A stretch of DNA of 64,000 nt from Leucobacter aridicollis (GTDB taxonomy: Bacteria; Actinomycetota; Actinomycetes; Actinomycetales; Microbacteriaceae): the NCBI RefSeq assembly GCF_013409595.1, contig NZ_JACCBD010000001.1, positions 310,001 through 374,000 on the forward strand. The letters are read 5' to 3'. The notes under the pieces were generated by a model. It was not told the DNA's origin, ran no database searches, and saw only the letters and a list, made by a program, of their open reading frames with translations. Positions 1-10,204 of the stretch are shown piece after piece. Every line of letters starts with the position of its first letter. Position 1 is the stretch's first letter. The position numbers were made by a program, and so were the translations under genes.

Positions 1-450
1 GTCGGCTCGCCGGGGTCGGCCCCGCTGGAGCCGCTGCGCTCGCTGGTGCTCCCCGCCCTCGCGGTCGCGCTCGGTATGGCGCCGCCGCTCATCCGGTCGC
101 TCCGCGCGCAGCTGCTCGAGGTGACCGAGGCCGAGTTCGTGACGACGCTGCGGGCCGCGCGTATCCCGGAGCGTCAGATCCGGTGGCGCCACGTGCTGCG
201 CGGCGCGGCCCTCCCCACACTGAACCTCCTGAGCGTGAACCTCGCCTATCTCATCGGCGGGACGCTCGTCGTCGAGAAGGTGTTCGGCATCAACGGCCTC
301 GGGACGCTCCTGTTTCAGTCAATCTCGAGCCGGGACTTCCCTGTCGTGCAGGCCGTCGCGTTGTACTGCGCGATCCTCGTCGTGCTCGTGACGCTGGTGG
401 CGCGGCTCGCGTCTGCGCTCATCGATCCGCGGCTGCGGGGTGCACGATGA
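1..450 (+). CDS. ABC transporter permease, DppB/OppB type (5' end outside window)
   Basis: The reading frame is open from base 1, so the N-terminus lies upstream; 149 residues are visible. It is the C-terminal part of a binding-protein-dependent permease of the dipeptide/oligopeptide/nickel class. The cytoplasmic coupling segment (EFVTTLRAARIPERQ) matches the EAA loop of DppB-type proteins, and hydrophobic helices follow around NLLSVNLAYLIGGTLVVEKV and at the end. The stop overlaps the next start by ATGA, so translation is coupled to the permease-ATPase fusion that follows. Together they would form the inner-membrane part of a peptide-class importer. The solute-binding protein is not in the window. 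The substrate cannot be told from this fragment. Confidence 0.9.
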   Translation, partial: VGSPGSAPLEPLRSLVLPALAVALGMAPPLIRSLRAQLLEVTEAEFVTTLRAARIPERQIRWRHVLRGAALPTLNLLSVNLAYLIGGTLVVEKVFGINGLGTLLFQSISSRDFPVVQAVALYCAILVVLVTLVARLASALIDPRLRGAR

Positions 451-3047
451 ACGGGGTGCGGCGCGCGCTCGGGTCGCCGACGCTCGTCGCCGGCGCGCTG
501 CTCCTCGCCGCGATCGCGCTCGTCGCAGTGTTCGCCCCCGCGCTCGCGCCGTACTCGCCGACGGCTCAGGATCTGTCGGCCGGACTGCTGCCCCCGTCGG
601 CCGCGCACCCGTTCGGTACGGACCAGCTCGGCCGCGACGTGTTCTCCCGGGTGCTCTTCGCCGCCCGCACCGACCTCGGAATCGCCGCCCTCGCCGCCGT
701 CGCCCCGTTCATCGTTGGTGTCACGCTCGGCCTCGTCTCCGGTTACTTCGGGCGCACCACCGACTGGGTGATCTCGCGCGTCACCGACACCGTGATCGCG
801 TTCCCGTTCTACGTCCTCGTCATCGCGATCGTCTTCGCGGTCGGGGCGGGCGCCCCTGGCATCGTCGCCGCCTTCGCCCTCGTCGGCTGGGTCGGGTACG
901 CACGGGTGATCCGCGCGCTGACCGCGTCGATGCGCGACCTCGGCTGGGTGCGCGCGGCTCGCGGCGCCGGGCTCTCGCACACCCGGATCCTCGTGAAACA
1001 TCTGCTGCCGAACGTGCTGCCGCAGGCCATCGTGCTCCTTGCGACGGAGATCGTGCTCATCATGGTTGCGATCGTCACCCTTGGCTTCCTCGGGCTTGGC
1101 ATCCAGCCGCCGACCCCCGACTGGGGCACCATGATCGCCGACGGGCAGGCGTTCGTGACGAGCCACTGGTGGCTCTCCGCGCTGCCGGGACTCGCCGTTG
1201 TAGTGACGGGCATCGCGTTGTCGCTCCTCGGTGACGGCATCGGCGACGCCCTCCGGGTGACGTCGGACCGGCCGCGGCGCGGGATATCCAGGGTCTCTCG
1301 GGCCTCCCGCGGGCCACGCCCCGCAGACCCAGCTCTGAAGCCTGGCGCGCTGACGGTCCACGGCCTCACCCTCGAGTTGGCAGCTGTTGTCGCTTCGCGG
1401 CCCGCAGACCGGCACCAACTGCCAACTCGCGCGCTTGTTGGCGGGGATGGCGGGGCCGAGGCTGGGGCCGGGGGCCGGGCCGGGGCCGGGGATGGCGGGG
1501 CTGGGGAAGCCGGGGCCGGGGGGATCAGCTTCGAACTCGCGCCGGGCGAGGCCCTCGGCATCGTCGGCGAATCAGGATCGGGCAAGAGCCTCACCCTCCG
1601 CGCCATCGCCGGCCTCCTCCCGAACGGAGTAGCGCAGACCGCGGGCGAGATCGCGTTCGGGGGCGCCATCGGAATGGTGTTCCAGGACCCGCTCAGCGCG
1701 CTCGACCCGCTCACCCGCGTCGGCACTCAGCTGCGCGAGGCCTGCGTCGCCGCGGGCGAGCCCGATGCCGCGGCGCGGGTGCGCGAGCTGCTCACCGAGG
1801 TCCGGCTCGACGAGCCCGAGCGCATCGCCCGCGCGTACCCGCACGAGCTCTCCGGTGGCCAGCGCCAGCGCATCGTGATCGCGATGGCGCTCGCGGGCCG
1901 GCCAGCCGTGCTGCTTGCCGACGAGCCGACCACGGCGCTCGACGCGACCGTGCAGCGCGAGGTGCTTGCCCTCCTCGCCACGCTCCGCCGAGAGCGCGGC
2001 CTCACCCTCGTGTTCGTGAGCCACGACGTCGCGGTGGTCGCGGCGATGTGCGAGCGGATCGCGGTGATGCGCGGCGGCCGCATCGTCGAGGCGGGCGCGA
2101 CCGCGGCGGTGCTGACGGCGCCCGACCACCCCTACACGCGCGAGCTGCTTGCGGCGATTCCGCGTTTCCCGCGCGCGGCGGGCCAGGCCGAGGATGCCGG
2201 AGCCGCCGGTCGACAGGCCGCGGACGCACCGGCGGACCGAGACGGCGACGACACCGCCCCGGGCTCGCCGGGCGTCACTGCGTCGGCCGGCGCTCCGCGG
2301 CTCGCGGTGCGGGACCTGCGCGTGCACTATGGCCGCCGCGAGGCGGTACACGGGGTCTCGTTTGAGGTGCGCGGCGCGCTGGGGCTGATCGGTGAGTCCG
2401 GGTCGGGCAAGACGACGATCGCGCGCGCGATCGCGGGGGAGCTGCCGATCGCGGGCGGGACGGTGAGCTTCGCGGGCGAGCGGACCGGGATCCAGCTCAT
2501 CCCGCAGGATCCGACGTCGTCGCTCAACCCGCGCCGCACCGTCGGCGCAACGCTGGCCGAGGCGCTCCGCGCACACGACCGCCGCGCGCGTGGGGCCGGT
2601 GACGGTGCAGGCGGTCGGCGCAGTTCACGCGGCGACCGCGTCGCGGCGTCGCTCGCGGAGGTCGGACTCATGCCGGAGCTTGCGCGCCGCTACCCCCACG
2701 AGCTGTCGGGCGGACAGCGGCAGCGCATCGCGATCGCCCGGGCGCTCGCGGCCGAGCCGACGGTGCTCATCGCCGACGAGGCAACCAGCGCGCTCGACGT
2801 GTCCGTGCAGGCGGCGATCCTCTCCCTGCTCGCGCGGCTCCGCCGGGAGCGAGGTCTTGCTCTCCTCGTGATCTCGCACGACCTCGCCGTCGTGAACGCG
2901 CTGTGCGACGACGTCGTGGTGCTGCGGGGCGGCGAGGCCGTCGAACAGGGGCCCCGGACGCTCGTTGAGCCGCGGGATCCCTACACTCGCGAGCTGCTCG
3001 ACGCCGTCGTACAGCTGCCTGTCGGCTCCGGTGATGGCTCCTTCTAG
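447..3047 (+). CDS. Triple fusion: DppC-type permease + two DppD/DppF-type ABC ATPases
   Basis: A single uninterrupted frame of 866 residues. Residues 1-265 are a DppC-type permease (N-terminal helix, FGTDQLGRDVFSR after the first periplasmic segment, EAA-loop region VRAARGAGLSHTRILVKHLL). The first ATPase has Walker A GESGSGKS near residue 374, signature LSGGQRQR near 468, Walker B VLLADEP near 490 and a peptide-transporter tail (HPYTRELLAAIPRFP). The second has Walker A GESGSGKT near 649, LSGGQRQR near 753 and VLIADEATSALD. These are normally two or three separate genes. The linker and the first strand of ATPase 1 carry a low-complexity Gly/Ala insert containing an inverted repeat. The start is the ATG overlapping the upstream stop; the frame is open further 5' but that part is antisense-like. 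Confidence 0.9.
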   Translation: MNGVRRALGSPTLVAGALLLAAIALVAVFAPALAPYSPTAQDLSAGLLPPSAAHPFGTDQLGRDVFSRVLFAARTDLGIAALAAVAPFIVGVTLGLVSGYFGRTTDWVISRVTDTVIAFPFYVLVIAIVFAVGAGAPGIVAAFALVGWVGYARVIRALTASMRDLGWVRAARGAGLSHTRILVKHLLPNVLPQAIVLLATEIVLIMVAIVTLGFLGLGIQPPTPDWGTMIADGQAFVTSHWWLSALPGLAVVVTGIALSLLGDGIGDALRVTSDRPRRGISRVSRASRGPRPADPALKPGALTVHGLTLELAAVVASRPADRHQLPTRALVGGDGGAEAGAGGRAGAGDGGAGEAGAGGISFELAPGEALGIVGESGSGKSLTLRAIAGLLPNGVAQTAGEIAFGGAIGMVFQDPLSALDPLTRVGTQLREACVAAGEPDAAARVRELLTEVRLDEPERIARAYPHELSGGQRQRIVIAMALAGRPAVLLADEPTTALDATVQREVLALLATLRRERGLTLVFVSHDVAVVAAMCERIAVMRGGRIVEAGATAAVLTAPDHPYTRELLAAIPRFPRAAGQAEDAGAAGRQAADAPADRDGDDTAPGSPGVTASAGAPRLAVRDLRVHYGRREAVHGVSFEVRGALGLIGESGSGKTTIARAIAGELPIAGGTVSFAGERTGIQLIPQDPTSSLNPRRTVGATLAEALRAHDRRARGAGDGAGGRRSSRGDRVAASLAEVGLMPELARRYPHELSGGQRQRIAIARALAAEPTVLIADEATSALDVSVQAAILSLLARLRRERGLALLVISHDLAVVNALCDDVVVLRGGEAVEQGPRTLVEPRDPYTRELLDAVVQLPVGSGDGSF
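1374..1428. repeat. REP-like inverted repeat inside the permease-ATPase fusion
   Basis: GAGTTGGCAG at 1374-1383 is matched by CTGCCAACTC at 1419-1428, a 10-bp perfect inverted repeat around a 35-base centre. It lies where the first strand of ATPase domain 1 would run into its second. A run of about 100 bases of GGGGCCGG-type low-complexity sequence follows (about 1440-1525). Both are in frame and add roughly 45 residues not expected in an ABC domain. The repeat looks like a short mobile palindromic element (inference); no second copy was noticed in the window. Confidence 0.6.
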
Positions 3048-3057
3048 CCGGATCCTG

Positions 3058-3063
3058 TACCCT
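3058..3063 (+). promoter_or_regulatory. Likely -10 box for the GAF regulator
   Basis: TACCCT lies 29 bases before the GTG start at 3093, in the short gap after the fusion gene. A Shine-Dalgarno-like AAGGGAG (3079-3085) sits between the two. No clear -35 element is visible. Confidence 0.35.
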
Positions 3064-3092
3064 CGGAGCACCTGAGCCAAGGGAGATCCCAG

Positions 3093-4469
3093 GTGCGCAA
3101 CAATCGACACGCACTGCAGCGCGGCGAATCGGTCCGACAGCGCCGCCTGCTGCTTGAGCGCGCGCACGAGCGGTTCGTCGCTGACTCCTCGCTCGCCGAC
3201 GACGCTGACTCGCGGCGCATGTTCGCAGCGCAGAGCGACCTCCGCCACGTCGTGCTCGACTCGTGGGTGCGGTCGAAGCGGCGCTCGATCGATCCGAACG
3301 CGACGCCCGGCGCGCGGCCGCTGTCGCCCGCCGAGCTCGAAGAACTGCAGCGCCTCCACCCGATCGCCCGGGTGCTTCCCGTCGTCAACAGGCTCCTCCT
3401 CGACGAGGCCACACAGGCCGGGTTCGTGGTCGCCATCGGCGACGCTGCGGGCAGGCTGTTGTGGGTTGACGGCGACCGGCGGCTCCGGTCCGAGGCGGAG
3501 GACATGGGGTTCGCCGCCGGCGCCGACTGGTCCGAGAACGCCGTTGGCACCTCGGCGCCGGGCTCGGCGTTGCTGCTCGGCGACTCGATTCAGGTGCTCG
3601 GCGCCGAACACTACAACCGCGCGGTACACCAGTGGAGCTGCACCGCTGTCCCCGTGCACGAGCCCGAGAGCGGCGCGATCATCGGGGTGATCGACGTGAC
3701 CGGAAATGACGCGGCGGCCTCGCCGCACATCCTGCCGCTCGTCGAAGCGACGCGGGCCGCGGTCGAGGCTGAGCTCAAGCTTGTCGCGATGCGCGCCACA
3801 CTCGAGCGCAGCCACGAGCGCGCGGGTCCGCGCGGCCTGCCGCCGGCGGCCCACGCCACGCCAGCGCGGGAGCCGCGGCAGGCGACGCCGCGGCTCATGC
3901 TCCTCGGGCGGGACCCGGCACTGCTGGAACACGGCGGTGGTTTCGCGGGCGTGAGCAGGCGCCACGCCGAGATCCTCACGGCGCTCGCCGAGGCCCCGAA
4001 CGGGCTGTCGGCGGCGGCGCTCGCCGAGCAGGTCTACGGCGAGCCAGGGGCCGAACAGCGCCTCAGGCCGGAAGTCGTTCGGCTGCGCAAGTGGCTGAGC
4101 CAGCACGGCGTCGGGTTCGAGCTGCTGTCGCGCCCGTATCGCCTGAGCGGCCCGCTCCGCCTCGACGCGCTCGAGGCGCTCGAGGCGCTCGAGCGCGGCG
4201 CCCACCGGCTCGCCCTTGCCGCGTACGAGGGACCCCTGCTGCCGTCGTCGGACGCGCCGGTCGTTGAGCAGCTCCGCCACGAGGTTGACTCGACGCTGCG
4301 CGAGTCGATGCTGCAGACAGCCGCAGCCCCGCTGCTGTTCGAGTATGCCCAGAACTGGGCCGTCGACGACGCGCAGGTGTGGGAGGCGTTGCTGCACGCG
4401 CTGCCGCCGCTCTCGCCGAAGCGCACCCGCGTCGTCGCGCGGCTCGAGACAATCGCCGCCGAGGGCTGA
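3093..4469 (+). CDS. GAF-domain transcriptional regulator (AcoR-like N-terminus, winged helix C-terminus)
   Basis: 458 residues, GTG start with AAGGGAG upstream. Residues about 1-200 resemble the sensor half of AcoR-type activators: [20 protein letters not shown] near the start, then a GAF-like domain ([31 protein letters not shown]). The AAA+ sigma-54 activator domain that follows in AcoR is absent, as expected in an actinobacterium without sigma-54. Instead residues about 290-380 look like a winged helix ([20 protein letters not shown], then [11 protein letters not shown] and RPYRLSG) followed by a helical segment resembling a BTAD domain. It sits directly upstream of, and in line with, the aldehyde and alcohol dehydrogenase genes, so it probably controls them. 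Ligand unknown. Confidence 0.85.
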   Translation: MRNNRHALQRGESVRQRRLLLERAHERFVADSSLADDADSRRMFAAQSDLRHVVLDSWVRSKRRSIDPNATPGARPLSPAELEELQRLHPIARVLPVVNRLLLDEATQAGFVVAIGDAAGRLLWVDGDRRLRSEAEDMGFAAGADWSENAVGTSAPGSALLLGDSIQVLGAEHYNRAVHQWSCTAVPVHEPESGAIIGVIDVTGNDAAASPHILPLVEATRAAVEAELKLVAMRATLERSHERAGPRGLPPAAHATPAREPRQATPRLMLLGRDPALLEHGGGFAGVSRRHAEILTALAEAPNGLSAAALAEQVYGEPGAEQRLRPEVVRLRKWLSQHGVGFELLSRPYRLSGPLRLDALEALEALERGAHRLALAAYEGPLLPSSDAPVVEQLRHEVDSTLRESMLQTAAAPLLFEYAQNWAVDDAQVWEALLHALPPLSPKRTRVVARLETIAAEG

Positions 4470-4473
4470 CCGA

Positions 4474-4503
4474 GGTTGCGCCGGCCCGGGCTGCCGCGCA
4501 ACC
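4474..4503 (+). terminator. Inverted repeat after the GAF regulator
   Basis: GGTTGCGC (4474-4481) pairs with GCGCAACC (4496-4503) around a 14-base GC-rich loop, starting 4 bases after the regulator stop. No T-run follows, so it could instead be an operator in front of the dehydrogenase operon. Confidence 0.4.
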
Positions 4504-4597
4504 TAGATGCAACGTTCGCAGACCTACGCTGACACCACGAAGCGCGGGCACCGCCCGCCTCGGAACTTCGACAACGACGTCAGAGAGAGGTAGCACC

Positions 4598-6121
<1,524 letters not shown>

Positions 6122-6214
6122 GCCGTACCCCGGCCGACGCACTCGCGTCACACCAACCACACCGCACTACTCCATAAGGGCTGCACCGTCGCAGCCCGCG
6201 AAAGGAACATCACA

Positions 6215-7249
6215 ATGACCACCACGACAATGCGCGCGGCCTCGGTGCCCGCCTTCGGTTCAGCGCTCGACGTTGGCGATCAGCGCGTGCCGACCCCAGG
6301 CCCCGGCCAGGCGCTCGTGCGCGTGCTCACCACCGGCGTCTGCCACACCGACCTGCACGCCGTCGAGGGCGACTGGCCGGTGAAGCCGAGCCCGCCGTTC
6401 ATCCCGGGCCACGAGGGCGTCGGGCTCGTCGAGGCCGTTGGCGAGGGCGTCACGAACGTCGCAGTTGGCGACCTCGTCGGCAATGCCTGGCTGTGGTCCG
6501 CGTGCGGCCACTGCGAGTACTGCCGCACCGGCTGGGAGACCCTCTGCGAGCAGCAGCAGAACGGCGGGTACTCGGTCGACGGCTCGTTCGCCGAGTACAT
6601 GCTCGTCGACGCGACGTACGCGGCGATCGTGCCCGCCGGTTCAGACCCTGTCGAGGTCGCCCCGGTCCTGTGCGCTGGCGTCACCGTCTACAAGGGCCTG
6701 AAGGTGACCGGCGTGCTCCCCGGGCAGTGGGTCGTGATCTCGGGCATCGGTGGCCTCGGCCACATCGCGGTGCAGTACGCCGTGGCGATGGGGATGCGCG
6801 TTGCCGCCGTCGATATTGCCGACGACAAGCTCGCCCTCGCTCAGCAGCACGGCGCCGAGGTGACGGTGAACGCGCTAAATGAGGATCCGGTGGAGGCCAT
6901 CCAGCGCGAGACCGGTGGTGCGCACGGTGTGCTCGTGACGGCCGTGCACCCGTCGGCGTTCGGGCAGGCGATCGGTATGACGAGGCGTGGCGGCACGATC
7001 GTCTTCAACGGGCTGCCGCCAGGGGACTTTCCTGCGCCGATCTTCGACATCGTGCTTAAGGGGCTGACGATCAGGGGGTCGATCGTTGGCACTAGGCAGG
7101 ACATGATTGAGGCGCTCGATTTCTATGCCCGTGGGCTCATCCACCCGACGGTCTCGGAACGCCCGCTCGACGACGTCAACGACGTGCTCGACGAGATGCG
7201 CGCCGGCAAGATTGATGGCCGCGTGGTGCTCAGGCTCGCAGACGCCTGA
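6215..7249 (+). CDS. adhP: Zinc-dependent alcohol dehydrogenase (AdhP)
   Basis: 344 residues, medium-chain dehydrogenase family. The catalytic zinc ligands include Cys43 in GVCHTDLHA and the His of GHEGVG; the structural zinc site is the four-cysteine lobe at Cys97, Cys100, Cys103 and Cys111. The Rossmann glycine motif is GIGGLGHIAVQYA. Length and motifs match AdhP, which interconverts primary alcohols and aldehydes with NAD(H). It lies 93 bases after the aldehyde dehydrogenase, with GAAAGGA as ribosome site, and should supply that enzyme's substrate. A strong hairpin follows the stop. Confidence 0.95.
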   Translation: MTTTTMRAASVPAFGSALDVGDQRVPTPGPGQALVRVLTTGVCHTDLHAVEGDWPVKPSPPFIPGHEGVGLVEAVGEGVTNVAVGDLVGNAWLWSACGHCEYCRTGWETLCEQQQNGGYSVDGSFAEYMLVDATYAAIVPAGSDPVEVAPVLCAGVTVYKGLKVTGVLPGQWVVISGIGGLGHIAVQYAVAMGMRVAAVDIADDKLALAQQHGAEVTVNALNEDPVEAIQRETGGAHGVLVTAVHPSAFGQAIGMTRRGGTIVFNGLPPGDFPAPIFDIVLKGLTIRGSIVGTRQDMIEALDFYARGLIHPTVSERPLDDVNDVLDEMRAGKIDGRVVLRLADA

Positions 7250-7255
7250 TCCGTG

Positions 7256-7283
7256 GGTCCCGGGCGGTCAGCCGCCCGGGACC
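7256..7283 (+). other. 12-bp perfect hairpin between adhP and DUF779
   Basis: GGTCCCGGGCGG (7256-7267) pairs perfectly with CCGCCCGGGACC (7272-7283) around a TCAG tetraloop. It has no T-run and stands 27 bases before the next start, so it may partly terminate transcription or stabilise the upstream mRNA rather than end the operon. Confidence 0.6.
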
Positions 7284-7310
7284 GCTCCGGTGGTACGGAA
7301 GGAGAGGACA

Positions 7311-7817
7311 ATGGTTTCGGAAGGAACGCCCGAGCCGGCAGCGACGCCCGCGACGGATGACGCGTGTGATCTTGGGGACCCGGCCGCGCTCGCGTCGGAG
7401 GACACCGCCGCGATTCCCGGCGTCGTCGACGCACGCCCAGAGGTCGCGGGCGAGCGCGCGAGCAGGCTCGCGTTCACCCCCGCCGCGATCGAGCTCATCG
7501 AGCGGCTCTGGGCGATGCACGGCCCGCTCATGTTTCACCAGTCGGGTGGCTGCTGCGACGGCAGCGCCCCCATGTGTTACCAGGACGGCGAGTTCAAGAC
7601 CGGCGGGCAGGACGTGAAGCTCGGCACACTCGAGCTGCCGCCGACCGCGGGGGAGCCGCACCCGCGCGAGATCGGCTTTTGGATGTCGCGCGAGCAGTTC
7701 GCGGTGTGGGCGCATACGCACCTCACGATCGACGCCGTGCCCGGGCGGGGATCCGGTTTCTCGCTTGAGGCGCCCGAGGGGCAGCGGTTCCTCATCAGGT
7801 CGCGACTCCTCACGTAG
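7311..7817 (+). CDS. DUF779 domain protein
   Basis: 168 residues from the ATG at 7311, which has AAGGAGAGG in front. Residues about 55-168 are the DUF779 domain, recognisable by MFHQSGGCCDGSAPMCY, a Cys-rich conserved block, and GFWMSREQFAVW. The first 50 residues are acidic, Ala/Pro-rich and probably disordered. DUF779 genes usually lie next to ExaC-type aldehyde dehydrogenases, as here, but the biochemical role is not established. The paired cysteines suggest metal binding or redox chemistry (inference). The frame is open upstream into adhP, but the ribosome site fixes the start. Confidence 0.85.
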   Translation: MVSEGTPEPAATPATDDACDLGDPAALASEDTAAIPGVVDARPEVAGERASRLAFTPAAIELIERLWAMHGPLMFHQSGGCCDGSAPMCYQDGEFKTGGQDVKLGTLELPPTAGEPHPREIGFWMSREQFAVWAHTHLTIDAVPGRGSGFSLEAPEGQRFLIRSRLLT

Positions 7818-7841
7818 CGGGGGCACCTGAATTGCCGTCAG

Positions 7842-7873
7842 TGAGTCGGCCTCGCTCCCGCGGGGCCGACTCA
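7842..7873 (+). terminator. Terminator after the alcohol-oxidation operon
   Basis: TGAGTCGGCC (7842-7851) pairs with GGCCGACTCA (7864-7873) around a 12-base loop. The sequence GCGTTCTT follows. It lies 24 bases after the DUF779 stop. Confidence 0.7.
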
Positions 7874-7944
7874 GCGTTCTTCCAGGTAGCGCGTGGCCTT
7901 GCTACGCTGGAGGGGATCCTGACGACTGTTACACGAGGAGCGCT

Positions 7945-8514
7945 ATGGGAGCGATCATGGACTGGCTGAATGGCCTGCTCGACGGGTCGCTGATCGCGGG
8001 CGGCATCTTCCTCATCATCGGCGTTGTCGGCGGTGTCTTGCTGCTGCTCTCACTCGTGCTCGACGGCATCTTCGACGCGTTCGACTTCGGCGACGGCCCG
8101 CTGAGCCTCACGACCATCGCCGCGTTCACCGCAATCTTCGGCTTCACCGCGTTCGCGCTCGTGGGCGCTGGTCTGCCCACCCCGCTCGCGGGGCTCCTCG
8201 GCGCGCTCGCGGGTGTGCTCGGCGGCGCAGCGGCCTGGTGGCTGAGCAAGCTCATCAGAAGCGCCGAGTCCTCCACCGCCGTGAGCGGTGACGATCTCGT
8301 CGGTTCCGTCGCCGGCGTCGTGCTTGCCATTCCGGCCGGCGGCCTCGGCGAGGTCGCGCTGGTGCGCCACGGCGAGCGGGTCTCGCTCTCCGCGACCGCG
8401 GACACGGCAATCGCGCGCGGCACGCAGGTGCGCATCGCCCAGACCATCACCGCGACATCGGTGCGGGTCGAACCCCTCACGGCCACCGCAGACCCGAGCG
8501 CGCTGCCCAACTAA
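7945..8514 (+). CDS. NfeD-like membrane protein, flotillin partner
   Basis: 189 residues, ATG with ACGAGGAGCG in front. The N-terminal two thirds hold about three membrane segments (GGIFLIIGVVGGVLLLLSLV; TIAAFTAIFGFTAFALVGAG; LAGLLGALAGVLGGAAAWWL). The C-terminal part from about residue 110 is soluble and beta-rich (LVGSVAGVVLAIPAGGLGEV), consistent with the OB-fold of NfeD-type proteins. NfeD proteins are almost always coded beside a flotillin/stomatin, and the flotillin follows 60 bases downstream. The pair is thought to organise membrane microdomains. A possible -10 box TACGCT is at 7903-7908. Confidence 0.75.
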   Translation: MGAIMDWLNGLLDGSLIAGGIFLIIGVVGGVLLLLSLVLDGIFDAFDFGDGPLSLTTIAAFTAIFGFTAFALVGAGLPTPLAGLLGALAGVLGGAAAWWLSKLIRSAESSTAVSGDDLVGSVAGVVLAIPAGGLGEVALVRHGERVSLSATADTAIARGTQVRIAQTITATSVRVEPLTATADPSALPN

Positions 8515-8574
8515 CTCGCCCGCACCGGCCTAACGGTCGGCTCCACTCACAACTGAACTTCCCCGGGAGGGAAC

Positions 8575-10128
8575 ATGTTCTTCATCACCCCAGCAATCGT
8601 CGGCGTGTTCGGCGCCGTGGTTGCCCTCGTGCTCATCGCGCTCGTCATCATCAAGCGCTACCGCATCGCAAAGCCCGACGAGGCGATCATCGTCACCGGT
8701 GGCAAGGGGAAGGAAGTCAAGGCGGCAGACGGGTCGACGATCCGTGACATGTCGGGCCAGAAGGTGGTGACGGGCGGCGGCGTCTTCGTGCTGCCGTTCG
8801 TGCAGAAATCGTTCACGATCTCGCTTCGCTCGCGCCGCCTCTCGATCACCACCGAGGCGCAGACGACCGACGGCATCACCATGCAGGCACAGGCCGTCGC
8901 CGTGGTGAAGGTCGGGGGCACGCAGGAGATGATCCGGGCCGCCGCGCAGCGATTCCTCTCGAACTCCGACGAGATCGACGAGTCGACCCAGGAGGTGCTG
9001 TCGGGCTCGCTCCGTTCGATTATCGGCGGCCTAACAGTGCTGCAGATCATTCGCGACCGCGCGGTCGTCGCGCAGAGCGTGCTCGAAGCGGCCGAGGAGG
9101 CCCTCACGAAGCAGGGCCTCGTCGTCGATACGCTGCAGATCCAGGAGATCCGGGACGGCGCTGACTACATCGCGAACATCGGCCGGCCGGAAGCGGCCAA
9201 GGTGCGTCAGGCGGCGGACATCGCGGAGACGAACGCCTACCAGGCGTCGGAGGAAGCGAAGATCGCGGCCGAGAAGGTGCTGCTCGACCGCAACCGAGAG
9301 CTGAAGCTCCGCCAGGCTGAGATCCAGGCCGAGACCGACAAGGCGAACGCGCAGGCCCAGGCCGCGGATCCGCTCGAGCAGGCGATCCAGCAGCAGGCGA
9401 TCGTTGAGCAGCAGCAGATCACCGCGCAGCGCGAGGTCGCGCTGCGCACCGAGAAGCTCAACGCCGACGTGCGCGCCGTGGCCGAGGCGGAGGCCTACAA
9501 GGTCGAGGCGCTCGCGAAGGCGGAGGCGGCAGCTGCCGTCTCCGCGGCCGACGGCCGCGCTCAGGCGGTCGAGCGCGAGGGCCTCGCGGCCCGCGCCGCC
9601 CGTATCGCGGCATCTGAGGCCGTCGCGGCCGAGGGCCGGGCAGAGGCAGAAGCGATCCAGGCGAAGGGTACTGCCGAGGCGATCGCGGTCGAGGCCCGCG
9701 CTCGCGCGCTCGAGACCCAGTCGCAGGCGGTGCTCGCCCAGGAGCTCATCCACAGGCTCCCGGAGATCGCGGGCGAGTACGCGCAGGCGATCGCCGGCAT
9801 CGACAGCATGACCGTCGTCTCGGCGGACGGCACGTCGCGGGTCGCGGGCGACGCGATGGGCAACCTCAAGGGCCTCCTCGAGATGGCGCGCGAGACCGTC
9901 GGCGTCGACCTCGTCGGCATGCTCAACGGCGTCGTCACCGGAAGCGCCGCGGGCGCAGCGGCAGGCCGCGCCGCGTCGACCTCGACCGCGGACGAGCGTG
10001 CGTTCACCGTCGCCGAGCACGGCGCCGACACCGACGATGTCGTCCCAGCCGCGGACGTGACAGTCCCGGCAGACGAGCCTCTGGTTGGTGACGGGGCAGC
10101 CGACGCCGACGACGCAGCGACTCGCTAG
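8575..10128 (+). CDS. Flotillin (SPFH/band 7 protein)
   Basis: 517 residues, ATG after GGGAGGG. An N-terminal membrane segment (IVGVFGAVVALVLIALVII) is followed by an SPFH domain (about 30-220) and a long Ala/Glu-rich coiled coil (about 220-390; repeated AEAEAYKVEALAKAEA-type sequence). A flotillin-type C-terminus follows (VLAQELIHRLPEIAGEYAQA). The last 60 residues are acidic and Ala/Thr-rich. Flotillins oligomerise at the inner leaflet and scaffold membrane microdomains. The upstream NfeD-like gene and downstream PH-domain membrane gene fit a membrane-organisation unit. Confidence 0.93.
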   Translation: MFFITPAIVGVFGAVVALVLIALVIIKRYRIAKPDEAIIVTGGKGKEVKAADGSTIRDMSGQKVVTGGGVFVLPFVQKSFTISLRSRRLSITTEAQTTDGITMQAQAVAVVKVGGTQEMIRAAAQRFLSNSDEIDESTQEVLSGSLRSIIGGLTVLQIIRDRAVVAQSVLEAAEEALTKQGLVVDTLQIQEIRDGADYIANIGRPEAAKVRQAADIAETNAYQASEEAKIAAEKVLLDRNRELKLRQAEIQAETDKANAQAQAADPLEQAIQQQAIVEQQQITAQREVALRTEKLNADVRAVAEAEAYKVEALAKAEAAAAVSAADGRAQAVEREGLAARAARIAASEAVAAEGRAEAEAIQAKGTAEAIAVEARARALETQSQAVLAQELIHRLPEIAGEYAQAIAGIDSMTVVSADGTSRVAGDAMGNLKGLLEMARETVGVDLVGMLNGVVTGSAAGAAAGRAASTSTADERAFTVAEHGADTDDVVPAADVTVPADEPLVGDGAADADDAATR

Positions 10129-10204
10129 CGCTTCGGCGCGAAGGCGCAGGCTGACAGGGCAGAATAGGGGCATGCGGCGTACCCGAAACACTCAGGAGAC
10201 CACG

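Noticed and set aside
2625..4397. 590-codon minus-strand open frame
   Set aside because: Antisense to the ABC fusion and the GAF regulator; composition is Arg/Glu/Leu-rich without family motifs.
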